Assembly (NCBI GenBank): GCA_004524725.1
Contig: SDNW01000013.1
Coordinates: 1-35,587 of the forward strand
Source: Promethearchaeota archaeon
Lineage (GTDB): Archaea; Asgardarchaeota; Lokiarchaeia; Sigyniarchaeales; SOKP01
Reading direction: 5' to 3'
DNA: 35,587 bases
Shown: one piece after another, positions 8,847-16,743 of the stretch
How positions within the stretch are numbered: position 1 is the stretch's first letter
How the letters are laid out: each line of letters opens with the position of its first letter
Notes under the pieces: model-generated
The model's database searches: none
What the model saw: only the letters and a program-made list of their open reading frames with translations
What the model was told of the DNA's origin: nothing
Translations under genes and position numbers: made by a program

Positions 8847-9350
8847 TTATTTAATACCGAATATCTCTAAAAATCTGTGAAACTCATATTGGATATTAAT
8901 AATAGGAAGGTCTTGGACCGTAGACTTTCTTTCTATTTTACTAGAAACCAAACCAGAAATCATTTTAACATTTGGATTCAACTGTCCTTCAATATCTTCA
9001 ACATTCTCTGCACAGAGGACGCTTGGAACGTTAAGATCCCGAAAACCCTCTATAAAAACCAAATTAATATTTTTTGAAAGATTCAAAATCCAATCCAATA
9101 ATTCTTCAACTGAAATCTCTTTTTTAAAAAAAACAGCATTATCATGGTACTTATTTCTTATAATTGAAAAATCTGCCCCCGCGTTGGAGAATTCAAATGA
9201 ATCTTTCCCTTCTGTATCGATTTCATGAACATGAACATTTTTAATTACAACAATAGTGAGATCCAACTCTGATTTCAATCTCTTTATTACGTTAGTAATG
9301 AAATGCGTTTTTCCCGAACCGGAATATCCAATAATACTTATGAGTTTCAT
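8847..9350 (-). CDS. mobB: Molybdopterin-guanine dinucleotide biosynthesis adaptor protein
   Basis: The 167-residue protein is a MobB-type GTPase. It begins directly with the P-loop GYSGSGKT (residues 8-15) and has the family segment IKNVHVHEIDTEGKDSFEFSNAGAD, where the GKDS and AGAD elements are characteristic. VFIEGFRDLNVPSVL is the conserved (E)GFK/R segment. MobB assists MobA in converting molybdopterin to the guanine dinucleotide form used by many Mo/W enzymes. Length and start are typical. No other molybdenum cofactor gene is in the window. The gene is convergent with the large unknown gene before it. Confidence 0.92.
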   Translation of the reverse strand: MKLISIIGYSGSGKTHFITNVIKRLKSELDLTIVVIKNVHVHEIDTEGKDSFEFSNAGADFSIIRNKYHDNAVFFKKEISVEELLDWILNLSKNINLVFIEGFRDLNVPSVLCAENVEDIEGQLNPNVKMISGLVSSKIERKSTVQDLPIINIQYEFHRFLEIFGIK

Positions 9351-9537
9351 TGATTACCAATTAAAAAGTAAAATATCATATTTACTATATTTAACTAAGA
9401 TAAGGGGCTATAATAATCCTAGATTTTTTTCAATAATTGATCATTAACAAAACAATAAAAATAATAAAAATATAATATAAGCAAATAAATCCGTTCCATC
9501 TAATATTTGAATTAGTAATAGAATAAGATAGAAAAAA

Positions 9538-11538
9538 ATGCCTAAAAAAAAAGAATTAATCATTTTCGATGCAAATTTTTTTATTATGCTTTTGTCTGTC
9601 AGAGTACGGCATACAATTGACAATTTAGAAAAAGTTGCGGAACAACTTGATTTTGACTATTATATTTCTGATAAAGTTTTTAATGAGATAAAAGCACCAC
9701 ACACCTACAAAGAAAAACTAGAAAAAATAATGAATGTTGAAAAAATACTAAGTTCAGAAATAGATCTTATAAAATCAGAACTAATGAACCATAATATTCG
9801 ATTCCCTGCCCAAGACCCAGATTTATCGCTTTTAGTCCTTGCAGATCGTTTAAGGGGTGATGAAGGGAATCCAATTATTTATTTAGTATCTGATGACTTC
9901 AAACTCATAAAGAATGCAAATCTAGTATTTAGTGGAAAAATCGAAACGTTATCTCTTTCAAGTTTTCTATTGAAAATCCAGAGATCTGTACCCAATAAAC
10001 AATTGCGGAATTATTTCAATAATTTATGGAAAAAAAGTCTAAACTATACCCTTTCCTATATGCTCCAAAGATCAAAAATCTACCCTGCTGAATCGAAAAT
10101 TACTTGGCTACTTGAAAAAGCTATTAGCGTTACAGAAAGTTCTATTTTGACTAAGGATGCTCAGGTTATTGATCAAAAATCATCAAAAGTAAAATTTCAA
10201 GTAGGTATAAACAAATATGAAAAAGAAATTAAGATTGCAGACAAATATATTGAAGACAAAATGATATCCTCGAAAGAGGAAGAAAAGATCCATGATATCA
10301 TTAATTTTCTTGAAAATCTGAAAATCTCTCGTGAATATTTAAAGAGAGCACGAGAGGCGATCATTAAAAATGATTCTAAGAATGCTGCTAAATTTCTAAA
10401 AAAAGGAAATGGATTTTTAATCTCTTTACTTCAATTAGCAGCAGGACAACTCGGTAATAAGAAGAATTATGAAATCGTCGAAAAATTAATTTGTTCAGAG
10501 ATAAGCAAAATGGAATTTCTCCGAGCGTTCATTTTAGTGTCCTTAGGAAGAATAAATTCTGCTATTGACTCAATCGAAAGAGCTGCGCTATTTTCTACCA
10601 TTATTCTCAATCAACAGACATGCTTAACACTTAATTACGTAAAAGCTTTGATATTACTTTTTCATGGATTATATGACAATGCGATTATGGCTTACAATTT
10701 TACTGAGGAATTAGCAGATATTTATAATGATGAGAAACTCAAATTAAAATGCTTAATAGGAAAGGCGATTTCTCTATATATTCAAGGTGAAGAGACTGAA
10801 ACAGCGATTACTATTATGGAAGACATCTCAAATCTTAACTTTGAAAAAGACTTTTTAGACGCGATTATCGTATTTAGTGAATTAGGGGATTATTTTTTAG
10901 CATTAGGACATTCACAAATAGCAGCAAACCTATATAATGAAGCTCTTGAATTAAGTATTGATTATAATTTAAATGTGAGAAGTGATATATTAATTGAGAA
11001 ATTAAAAAGAGCTTATATAGCTACAGTACTGAATGGCTATTCTGCTGAAGATATTATGGTAGATAAATTGGACATTCTACTAGATAAAGCATATTCGGTT
11101 AAAGATGTAGAAAAATATAATGAACAAATTAAAAAAATTTCAAGTTTTAACTTATTATTCTATACGGATTTTCCCTATATATCTGGGAAAAAAAAAATAG
11201 TACCTTTTTCAAAACTACCAAAGGAACTTCAAGAAGATAATTTAGAAGTCGTCCATTTTGAAAAATTAAAAGAAAAGAAAGAGGATGAATATCTCTTCAT
11301 TGTCTCACATTACGAATTAGGTTTATTAGGTATTAGATTGACAACAGAGGAGAATATAACGGGAATTGCTGAAAATTACACTCTAAAATTGAAACCTAAT
11401 TCCAAAGTAAAAATATATAAGCCAAATGAGGAATTAAAGGATACATTTTTAATTAGAGCGATAATCGAAGTAATTACTAAGAATACGTGTGAAATAATAT
11501 ACTCTCTGCCTTCCTTTTTCAAAACGCTGAATCTCTAG
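9538..11538 (+). CDS. PIN-domain protein with C-terminal helical (TPR-like) repeats
   Basis: The first ~135 of 666 residues form a PIN-like nuclease domain. The pattern of acidic residues fits the metal site: D11 in IIFDANF, E50 in FNEIKA, D93/D95 in AQDPDLSLLVLADR and D119/D120 in LVSDDFKLI. The PIN fold is well known as a Mg/Mn-dependent RNase in toxins, rRNA processing and RNA decay. The remainder is helical; residues about 300-500 show TPR-like helical pairs (LVSLGRINSAIDSIERAALF, YFLALGHSQIAANLYNEALE). The last ~150 residues look like mixed alpha/beta. No membrane segment is seen. ATG start follows an A-run. The target is unknown; an RNA-processing or regulatory nuclease held by a protein-interaction scaffold is the most natural reading. 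There is no adjacent antitoxin-like gene, so a classical VapBC pair is unlikely. Confidence 0.75.
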   Translation: MPKKKELIIFDANFFIMLLSVRVRHTIDNLEKVAEQLDFDYYISDKVFNEIKAPHTYKEKLEKIMNVEKILSSEIDLIKSELMNHNIRFPAQDPDLSLLVLADRLRGDEGNPIIYLVSDDFKLIKNANLVFSGKIETLSLSSFLLKIQRSVPNKQLRNYFNNLWKKSLNYTLSYMLQRSKIYPAESKITWLLEKAISVTESSILTKDAQVIDQKSSKVKFQVGINKYEKEIKIADKYIEDKMISSKEEEKIHDIINFLENLKISREYLKRAREAIIKNDSKNAAKFLKKGNGFLISLLQLAAGQLGNKKNYEIVEKLICSEISKMEFLRAFILVSLGRINSAIDSIERAALFSTIILNQQTCLTLNYVKALILLFHGLYDNAIMAYNFTEELADIYNDEKLKLKCLIGKAISLYIQGEETETAITIMEDISNLNFEKDFLDAIIVFSELGDYFLALGHSQIAANLYNEALELSIDYNLNVRSDILIEKLKRAYIATVLNGYSAEDIMVDKLDILLDKAYSVKDVEKYNEQIKKISSFNLLFYTDFPYISGKKKIVPFSKLPKELQEDNLEVVHFEKLKEKKEDEYLFIVSHYELGLLGIRLTTEENITGIAENYTLKLKPNSKVKIYKPNEELKDTFLIRAIIEVITKNTCEIIYSLPSFFKTLNL

Positions 11539-11579
11539 CCTAGAAATAATATCTTAACGTCTTAATTTTTAATTTAGCT

Positions 11580-11852
11580 TTAAGTTTTTCTTAAATTTTT
11601 ATCTCTTTGGCTTATTTGATGACCATGAACTGCACAGCTAATACAATAATATTTAGTTTTAACTGGTGCTTGGATGATCGTTCCTGTTTTCTTTAACTCT
11701 GCATACATGCGCCCATCCACTAATGAAACCTTTCTCGTGACTGCTTTTGCCTTACTACGAGGTACAAACCTTCCACACTTACTACATTGAACACGAGCAT
11801 GATGCCCCTTACTAGAACCGCTTTTTCCACCACTTTTTCTTTTCTTCGGAAT
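11580..11852 (-). CDS. rps26e: Small ribosomal subunit protein eS26 (S26e), apparent ATT start
   Basis: The frame encodes 90 residues reading (M)PKKRKSGGKSGSSKGHH, then a zinc ribbon with C23 and C26 (QCSKCGRFVP) and C70 and C73 (YYCISCAVH). The CxxC...YYCxSCAxH pattern and basic N-terminus are diagnostic of S26e, a protein of the small-subunit platform found in eukaryotes and in some archaea including Asgard and TACK lineages. Archaeal homologues start MPKKR, which places the initiator at 11852-11850, where the codon is ATT. A stop (TAA) lies six codons further upstream and there is no ATG, GTG or TTG between; CTG at 11861-11859 is the only other near-cognate start. A base-calling error is possible. 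It follows the phosphatidyltransferase gene after 139 bases and has its own TATA-like sequence. Confidence 0.88.
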   Translation of the reverse strand: MPKKRKSGGKSGSSKGHHARVQCSKCGRFVPRSKAKAVTRKVSLVDGRMYAELKKTGTIIQAPVKTKYYCISCAVHGHQISQRDKNLRKT

Positions 11853-11904
11853 AAAAATCAGCTTTTACTTAATTTTTTTTAATACATTCTCTAAATCTAA
11901 ATAC

Positions 11905-11922
11905 TTAAATAATACAAACCTT
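11905..11922 (-). promoter_or_regulatory. TATA-like promoter of the S26e gene
   Basis: On the minus strand the sequence ATTATTTAAGTATTTAG lies roughly 55-70 bases before the S26e start. A start of transcription some 25 bases downstream would leave a leader of about 30 bases. No Shine-Dalgarno-like GGAG is present between it and the ATT codon. Confidence 0.35.
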
Positions 11923-11991
11923 AAAAAATTTATTCTTATTCGCAAAATAACTGATTTTGTGAATTAGATTTCTTATTTATTTAATTTTTCC

Positions 11992-12729
11992 CTACTTGTT
12001 TTCTTGAGCATCCAAATTTCTAAGAGATTTAACTGAAAAAGAGATTCGTTGCCCTATCGTAAATAATAGTAAAAATATATAGACACCAATAAAAACCGGA
12101 AAGAAAAAGTTTATTTGAAATCCAAGAAAGAGTTTTGATAAATAATATACCCAAAATTCAATAATAAAAGCAAACCATAATATAATCAAACGTTCGGCCC
12201 TCTCCATGAAACCTACACCTTTCATTTCTATATTTTCATTTTCAGCTTTAGCCCGTATATAAGAAATCATAATAATCAAAAATAAAAGTAAATATCCGAT
12301 ATAATAATCAATATATTTTCCTATAATCAAACCTATAACTATAACCGCGTCAGAAAGGCGGTCCAAGTTTGAATCTAAAAATGCTCCTGCTTTTGACTTC
12401 TGATGAGTTCTTCTTGCTACCTCACCATCAAAGACATCAAATGCACCCGCCCAAAACAAAAAAAACGGGACGATCCAAGCAAACCAAATAGAAAAATGCA
12501 ATCCGTCGATCGCAATAAAAAATGAGACACAGAGTGAACATAAGAAACCGATTAATGAGAGGGTATTGGGAGATATATTGTGTTTTACTAAAAATCTCAC
12601 TGGAGAATCAATGAATTTTAATAATAGTTTTCTCTGATGCTTTCTCTTCTCATTTGTAAATTCTTGTTCGCTCAAAATTATCGCAGATTTCAACACTAGT
12701 GATATTATAAAGAAAAAATGTTTAGGCAT
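11992..12729 (-). CDS. CDP-alcohol phosphatidyltransferase (archaetidylinositol-phosphate synthase type)
   Basis: The 245-residue membrane protein has the full CDP-alcohol phosphotransferase signature D-x2-D-G-x2-A-R-x8-G-x3-D-x3-D: D98, D101, G102, A105, R106, G115, D119 and D123. These residues bind two metal ions and the CDP-linked lipid. About six membrane helices surround it. The upstream VRFLVKHNISPNTLSLIGF and downstream VGFMERAERLIIL segments resemble archaetidylinositol-phosphate synthases, which join CDP-archaeol to inositol phosphate; an archaetidylglycerol-phosphate synthase is the alternative. The first ~30 residues are longer than usual and the start could be later, though no internal Met is available before the conserved part. 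The gene lies 10 bases after trmY and is probably in one transcript with it. Confidence 0.85.
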   Translation of the reverse strand: MPKHFFFIISLVLKSAIILSEQEFTNEKRKHQRKLLLKFIDSPVRFLVKHNISPNTLSLIGFLCSLCVSFFIAIDGLHFSIWFAWIVPFFLFWAGAFDVFDGEVARRTHQKSKAGAFLDSNLDRLSDAVIVIGLIIGKYIDYYIGYLLLFLIIMISYIRAKAENENIEMKGVGFMERAERLIILWFAFIIEFWVYYLSKLFLGFQINFFFPVFIGVYIFLLLFTIGQRISFSVKSLRNLDAQENK

Positions 12730-12739
12730 AAAAAACTTT

Positions 12740-13324
12740 TCATATTATTAACCTTAAATTAAGTTTTATTAACCGGATTACTGAAGAGGCTAAGTATGAT
12801 TGACTCCCTAAACTTATTCTTTTAAAATTAAAATGAGTTAAATCTTCTGAGGTTATAATTTCGCCAATTTGGTTTCCAATAATGAATAGTAAATTATCAT
12901 TATGGTTAAAATTTTTAAAGAAAGGATAAAAATCTTGACCATCCTCATCTAATATGAATATTTGAAAATTTAAATTGATAAAATTTTGAAGCGCCTTAAA
13001 AATATTCATATTTACACACTTCACCGTCTTTAACGGATTTGGCTCTCTCATGTTCCTAATGTATTTTACAAAATAATCAGACAATAAGATTTCGTTTTTC
13101 GGAAAGTAATCGTCATTAAAATCATTAGAATTAAATATAAACGTTCCATAATTCTCTAAAAATACCCAGACTTCGATATTAATATCTAAACCATTCTCTC
13201 CGAGCATAGCTGCTAAGATAGATCTCGAAATAACATCTAGCCTTCCAGAGGAACCAGGAATATCCTTAATTGTGTAGTTTTCGAGGATTACTGTGCTTGA
13301 TTGGATAAAAAAAACTATTTTCAT
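12740..13324 (-). CDS. trmY: tRNA (pseudouridine(54)-N1)-methyltransferase
   Basis: The 194-residue protein is a SPOUT methyltransferase of the TrmY family, which makes N1-methylpseudouridine at position 54 of archaeal tRNA. Diagnostic segments are TIKDIPGSSGRLDVISRSI (residues 18-36) near the N-terminus, and the SAM-binding knot LLFIIGNQIGEI (145-156) followed by KRISLGSQSYLASSVI (168-183). Length matches the family. ATG start is 29 bases downstream of the winged-helix gene and the stop is 10 bases before the phosphatidyltransferase gene, so the three are likely co-transcribed. The catalytic pseudouridine synthase for position 54 is not in the window. Confidence 0.92.
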   Translation of the reverse strand: MKIVFFIQSSTVILENYTIKDIPGSSGRLDVISRSILAAMLGENGLDINIEVWVFLENYGTFIFNSNDFNDDYFPKNEILLSDYFVKYIRNMREPNPLKTVKCVNMNIFKALQNFINLNFQIFILDEDGQDFYPFFKNFNHNDNLLFIIGNQIGEIITSEDLTHFNFKRISLGSQSYLASSVIRLIKLNLRLII

Positions 13325-13353
13325 TTCTTTAATACTCTTTGAAATATTTACTT

Positions 13354-13848
13354 CTAGATTTTTTTTAATTTCCAGATGAGAATATAATTTACAATCGCTA
13401 CTGCATTAAGCGTAATTTCAATTAAAATAAATACAGAAGGGATCTGACATTCTGGGCTCAAAAAATGATAATAGATTGGTACAAGGGTTTGGATGCTAAT
13501 CCAAGACACAACCGTTATAATATAAACGGAGATAAAATGTTTCTTATATTTTGATATCATTTGTGAATGATCAGCCTTAATTAACAAGTTAAAGGCTGCT
13601 CTCCCAATATCAGACAATCTATACTTATTATTTTTCAGATAAAGCAACATATTCATGCTTTTTAAATGATATGATAATGTAGGACTATCAATCTGACCAA
13701 GAAAATTTTTAATCTCCGTGAAGGTTAAATTGTTTTTGTTTCCTATAAACTTAATAACATCTCTTCTAATTTGATGCCCTAAAATCTTGAAAAGTTCTTC
13801 TTCATCTATAGCTATTTTTTTTTGCCTTCCGATTATGCGGTTATTCAA
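13354..13848 (-). CDS. Winged-helix (ArsR-like) regulator with two C-terminal membrane helices
   Basis: Residues about 15-90 form a winged helix: EEELFKILGHQIRRDVIKFI, then FTEIKNFLGQIDSPTLSYHLKSM as recognition helix and a wing at LKNNKYRLSDIG. This is the archaeal ArsR-like HTH pattern. The last ~55 residues contain two hydrophobic segments (FISVYIITVVSWISIQTLVPIYYHF and VFILIEITLNAVAIVNYILIW), so the protein is probably held in the membrane with its DNA-binding domain in the cytoplasm. No ligand-binding domain is seen. It is the first gene of the trmY operon and divergent from the ABC exporter, whose promoter carries an inverted repeat, so control of the exporter is a reasonable inference. 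Confidence 0.8.
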   Translation of the reverse strand: MNNRIIGRQKKIAIDEEELFKILGHQIRRDVIKFIGNKNNLTFTEIKNFLGQIDSPTLSYHLKSMNMLLYLKNNKYRLSDIGRAAFNLLIKADHSQMISKYKKHFISVYIITVVSWISIQTLVPIYYHFLSPECQIPSVFILIEITLNAVAIVNYILIWKLKKI

Positions 13849-14083
13849 GGGACTTCATCTCAATTTCATGGATAATACTGGTAAAATAAACTGGATCTCA
13901 TAGTTAGTAAAATTGTTTAAACTAAAAATTCTTTGTAAATTTTTTTTGACTAAATTTTCCTTTACTCATCTTTATAAATTCAATAGAATTTATACTTAGA
14001 TCATGAAAAACTGGACTAGATTTCATATAAAAGTGTCCAAGTTATTATATAGAAATAATTAATCGATATCTAAATGAAAAGAA
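13849..14083. promoter_or_regulatory. Divergent promoter region of regulator and ABC exporter, with inverted repeat around a TATA box
   Basis: A strong TATA-like box, CATATAAAAG at 14024-14033, lies about 50 bases before the exporter ATG. It is flanked by an imperfect inverted repeat, AACTGGAC at 14009-14016 and GTCCAAGTT at 14035-14043 (one extra base in the right arm). AAACTGGA occurs again at 13888-13895, nearer the regulator gene. A second TATA-like stretch (CTTTATAAATTC near 13972-13983) sits in the middle. A factor bound to the repeat would cover the exporter TATA box, which fits repression by the adjacent winged-helix protein; binding itself is inferred. Confidence 0.5.
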
Positions 14084-15073
14084 ATGATACAAAATAAAAT
14101 ATTTTCTAATAGCCAAAAAAGGAAAATAGCAATTGAATCTATCAATGTGAAAAAACATTTTGAAGATGTTAAAGCAGTGGATGATGTATCTTTTAAAGTA
14201 TATCAAGGGGAATGCTTTGGGTTTCTTGGTCCGAACGGAGCGGGTAAAACGACAATGATTAACATCCTGTCGTGCTATTTAAAACCAAAAGCGGGTAATG
14301 CTTTTGTGATGGGGTTTGATGTAGAAAAAGAAGCATATCAAGTAAAAAAGCATATTGGAATTGCTCCCCAAGAAAATATCTTTTATGAGGAGCTGACGGT
14401 CTATGAAAATGTGATGTTCTTTGGCAAAATGTATAGTATAGACAAAAAGCAACTTAAAGCCCGAGCAAGCGATTTGATATCAAAAGTTGGACTAGAGGTG
14501 AAGCAGAAGGTAAAAGCAGAAAAATTAAGTGGCGGTATGAAAAGAAGGTTAAATCTCATTATTGGATTGGTGCATGATCCTGATATCATATTTCTTGATG
14601 AGCCAACAACAGGCTTGGACCCCCAATCAAGACGACTTCTTTGGGACTATATTTTTGAGTTGAAATCTCGAAATAAAACCATTTTTCTTACTACGCATTA
14701 TATGGATGAAGCAGATGTGCTTTCTGATAGATTAGCAATTATTGATCGGGGCAAGATCATTGCTGAAGGCTCACCGGAACATTTAAAGGAAACTATAGGT
14801 AAAGGAGATTTACTTTCTATTAAAATTGATGGAGAACGGCAAAAACTCCTCAAATCAATAGAAGAATTAAAGGTAAACGATTATATTTTAGACGCTTTTT
14901 ATCATGAGGAAGAAATGGAAACTAAAATCAGTGCAATGGATGGTGTTGGAAGAATTGGAAAGATTATAAAACACTTTACTAAAAATGATTTGCAGGTGGT
15001 TGATGTTGGAGTTCAAAGAAATAGTTTGGAAAATGTGTTTTTGAGCTTAACGGGGAGGTCCTTAAGTGAATAA
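14084..15073 (+). CDS. ABC transporter ATP-binding protein (ABC-2/DrrA type)
   Basis: The 329-residue protein is the ATPase of an exporter. It has the Walker A loop GPNGAGKTT (residues 49-57), the Q-loop at GIAPQENIFYEELTV, the signature LSGGMKRRL, Walker B IIFLDEPTTGLD and the switch histidine in LTTHYMDEAD. The C-terminal ~90 residues after the ATPase core match the extension found in DrrA/CcmA-like and NatA-like subunits. Its stop overlaps a GTG-opened frame, and the permease start follows 13 bases after the stop, indicating translational coupling. The ATG at 14084 is the first in the frame after a stop. Substrate cannot be told; drug-, lipid- or ion-export subunits share this architecture. 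Confidence 0.92.
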   Translation: MIQNKIFSNSQKRKIAIESINVKKHFEDVKAVDDVSFKVYQGECFGFLGPNGAGKTTMINILSCYLKPKAGNAFVMGFDVEKEAYQVKKHIGIAPQENIFYEELTVYENVMFFGKMYSIDKKQLKARASDLISKVGLEVKQKVKAEKLSGGMKRRLNLIIGLVHDPDIIFLDEPTTGLDPQSRRLLWDYIFELKSRNKTIFLTTHYMDEADVLSDRLAIIDRGKIIAEGSPEHLKETIGKGDLLSIKIDGERQKLLKSIEELKVNDYILDAFYHEEEMETKISAMDGVGRIGKIIKHFTKNDLQVVDVGVQRNSLENVFLSLTGRSLSE

Positions 15074-15080
15074 AGGAGGT
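15074..15080 (+). promoter_or_regulatory. Strong Shine-Dalgarno sequence that fixes the permease start
   Basis: AGGAGGT at 15074-15080 is a near-perfect complement of the 16S rRNA 3' end. It lies 3 bases before one ATG (15084) and 6 bases before a second (15087). The spacing favours the second ATG and argues against a GTG at 15066 that would place the site inside the coding region. The site overlaps the neighbourhood of the ATPase stop at 15071-15073, so ribosomes ending there could re-initiate. Confidence 0.75.
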
Positions 15081-15086
15081 ATTATG

Positions 15087-16631
15087 ATGACAAGATTAAT
15101 AACATTAATAAAAAAAAATCTTCTTAGATTTATAAGAAATCCAAAAACTCTGGGCTTCTTGATAATCATTCCAATACTATATTATACGCTATTGGGATTG
15201 ATCTTTGGCGGAATCAATTTTAATGATACGACTAGCACCTTTAATATTGGATGGATAGATAATGATACTACCACAGCGGAGTATGGAACTCACCCTCATT
15301 TCAATCTTAATTATATATTTAATGCAACTAATGATATTGAAGGTATAAATCTCTATAATTATTCATCCGTAGTGGAAGCTAAACAAGCTGCACTCGAAGA
15401 AGTAATTACTTCCTATGTCTTATTTCCAAATGGGTTTGAATCCTACCTGGAGAATAACTCAAAAGTAAATATTGCGTTTTGGAATAATGATACATCGATT
15501 TCTGCTAATTTTTCGATCTCTGATTTCTATAGCTCGTTAGTTTCAACAACTTATTCTATGTTTCATTTTAATTTCTATGATTCCATAGCAGGAAATTCCA
15601 TATTTTCAAACATCAATGAATATAACTACGATGGGATGTTAATTATAAATCCGAATTTCATGAAAGGTTTGGATAACTCCTGGAATATAAATATGAGCTA
15701 TATTTATCGAAATGGAACTTCGATGTCTAAAAACTACTATATAATTGGATCAATACGATCTTTAGCCAATAATCACTTTCATACTTTGGGAGCTGTTTCA
15801 AACGTCTCTATACCTGTCCCTTATAACTATATGATTCCCGATTCAAATCCTTTCGAATCTGTGAGTTTTGAAATCTATTTTCTACAAACGCTCTCCCCTG
15901 CAATTCAAGCTACAATAGAAAATATACTGACAAAGGTGATTTCAAGCATCATTAACAACAATCCGCTAGAAATCGCACTTCCTCACGAGAAAAAAAGTAT
16001 CGTTGGTACAGTCGTTAATAATATCACTTTTTCTGCTCCTGGGTATCTATTGTATGGTCCGATGACGATTCTATCTTTTGCTCTTGTCATTCTAACCGGG
16101 GAGAAAAAAGATGGGATCTACAAACGTCTTGCCACTACTGAGGCAAAGAACTGGGAACTTATTCTTTCAAGTATAATTTCAAACATTATTTTAATTTTCA
16201 TGCAATTTGGTATTGGTTCTTTAATTCTAGGAATATTTGGATGGAGTCCTATAATGTATTCGCTCTTCGATGGGATCTTAGGAATTATAATAACGATGCT
16301 ATTGTTTTCTTTTCTATTATTAGCATTGGCATTTGCTCTTGCTCCCGTTTTTAAATCTCCCGATTCTGCAGGAGGAGGTGTATGGATTATCATTATACCA
16401 TTAGCAATGGTGAGCGGAATATTTGTTCCTATTGAATTATTTGGTGAAACTATGAAAGCAATAGCGGCATGGTTGCCTACGAGATTTGCAGTAGTTGCAC
16501 TCCAAAATTTATTGCTAAATGGTTTCCCATTAACTCATCCGGAGACGCTTCTTAACTTTGGACTTTTAATGTTATACTCTGCGGTAATTTTCCTCATTGG
16601 AATTCGCGCTTTTAATAAATTCAAAAAATAA
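15087..16631 (+). CDS. ABC-2 type transporter permease
   Basis: With the start set by the Shine-Dalgarno site the protein has 514 residues. A first membrane helix (GFLIIIPILYYTLLGLIFG, about 23-41) is followed by a large, Asn- and Ser-rich extracytoplasmic domain of about 280 residues with many N-x-S/T sites. Five to six membrane helices follow from about residue 325 (LLYGPMTILSFALVILTG), with the ABC-2 loop GEKKDGIYKRLATTEAKNWE between the second and third. The sequence SGIFVPIELFGETMKAIAAWLPTRF is the usual ABC-2 region near the last helices. It pairs with the preceding ATPase as a half-size exporter, likely a homodimer. This is the YhgE/DrrB/NatB type of layout; substrate is unknown. Confidence 0.9.
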   Translation: MTRLITLIKKNLLRFIRNPKTLGFLIIIPILYYTLLGLIFGGINFNDTTSTFNIGWIDNDTTTAEYGTHPHFNLNYIFNATNDIEGINLYNYSSVVEAKQAALEEVITSYVLFPNGFESYLENNSKVNIAFWNNDTSISANFSISDFYSSLVSTTYSMFHFNFYDSIAGNSIFSNINEYNYDGMLIINPNFMKGLDNSWNINMSYIYRNGTSMSKNYYIIGSIRSLANNHFHTLGAVSNVSIPVPYNYMIPDSNPFESVSFEIYFLQTLSPAIQATIENILTKVISSIINNNPLEIALPHEKKSIVGTVVNNITFSAPGYLLYGPMTILSFALVILTGEKKDGIYKRLATTEAKNWELILSSIISNIILIFMQFGIGSLILGIFGWSPIMYSLFDGILGIIITMLLFSFLLLALAFALAPVFKSPDSAGGGVWIIIIPLAMVSGIFVPIELFGETMKAIAAWLPTRFAVVALQNLLLNGFPLTHPETLLNFGLLMLYSAVIFLIGIRAFNKFKK

Positions 16632-16636
16632 AATAA

Positions 16637-16643
16637 TTTTTTT
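16637..16643 (+). terminator. Oligo-T terminator after the ABC exporter operon
   Basis: A run of seven T, followed within a few bases by further T-rich sequence, lies 5 bases after the permease stop. Archaeal RNA polymerase terminates at such T-runs without requiring a hairpin. A short inverted repeat TTAAGA/TCTTAA at about 16680-16697 lies beyond it. Confidence 0.45.
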
Positions 16644-16743
16644 CTTTCTTTAGATTTGTTTAACATTGATTTTTTCTTAGTTAAGAGTGAGTCTTAAAAA
16701 GAAATTAAAATCGGATATACTATAATGATAAAAATTTTTAATT

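Noticed and set aside
11850-11960. A BHB intron between an upstream ATG and the PKKR codons of S26e, as in dnaG
   Set aside because: The ATG near 11884 is not followed by bases that can pair as central and inner helices with the sequence before CCG. The complementary pair AAAATCAG/CTGATTTT exists, but it leaves no start codon in a first exon.
14024-14083. A ribosome-binding site before the ABC ATPase gene
   Set aside because: No purine-rich GGAG-like sequence lies at the right distance before ATG 14084; translation probably starts from a short leader.
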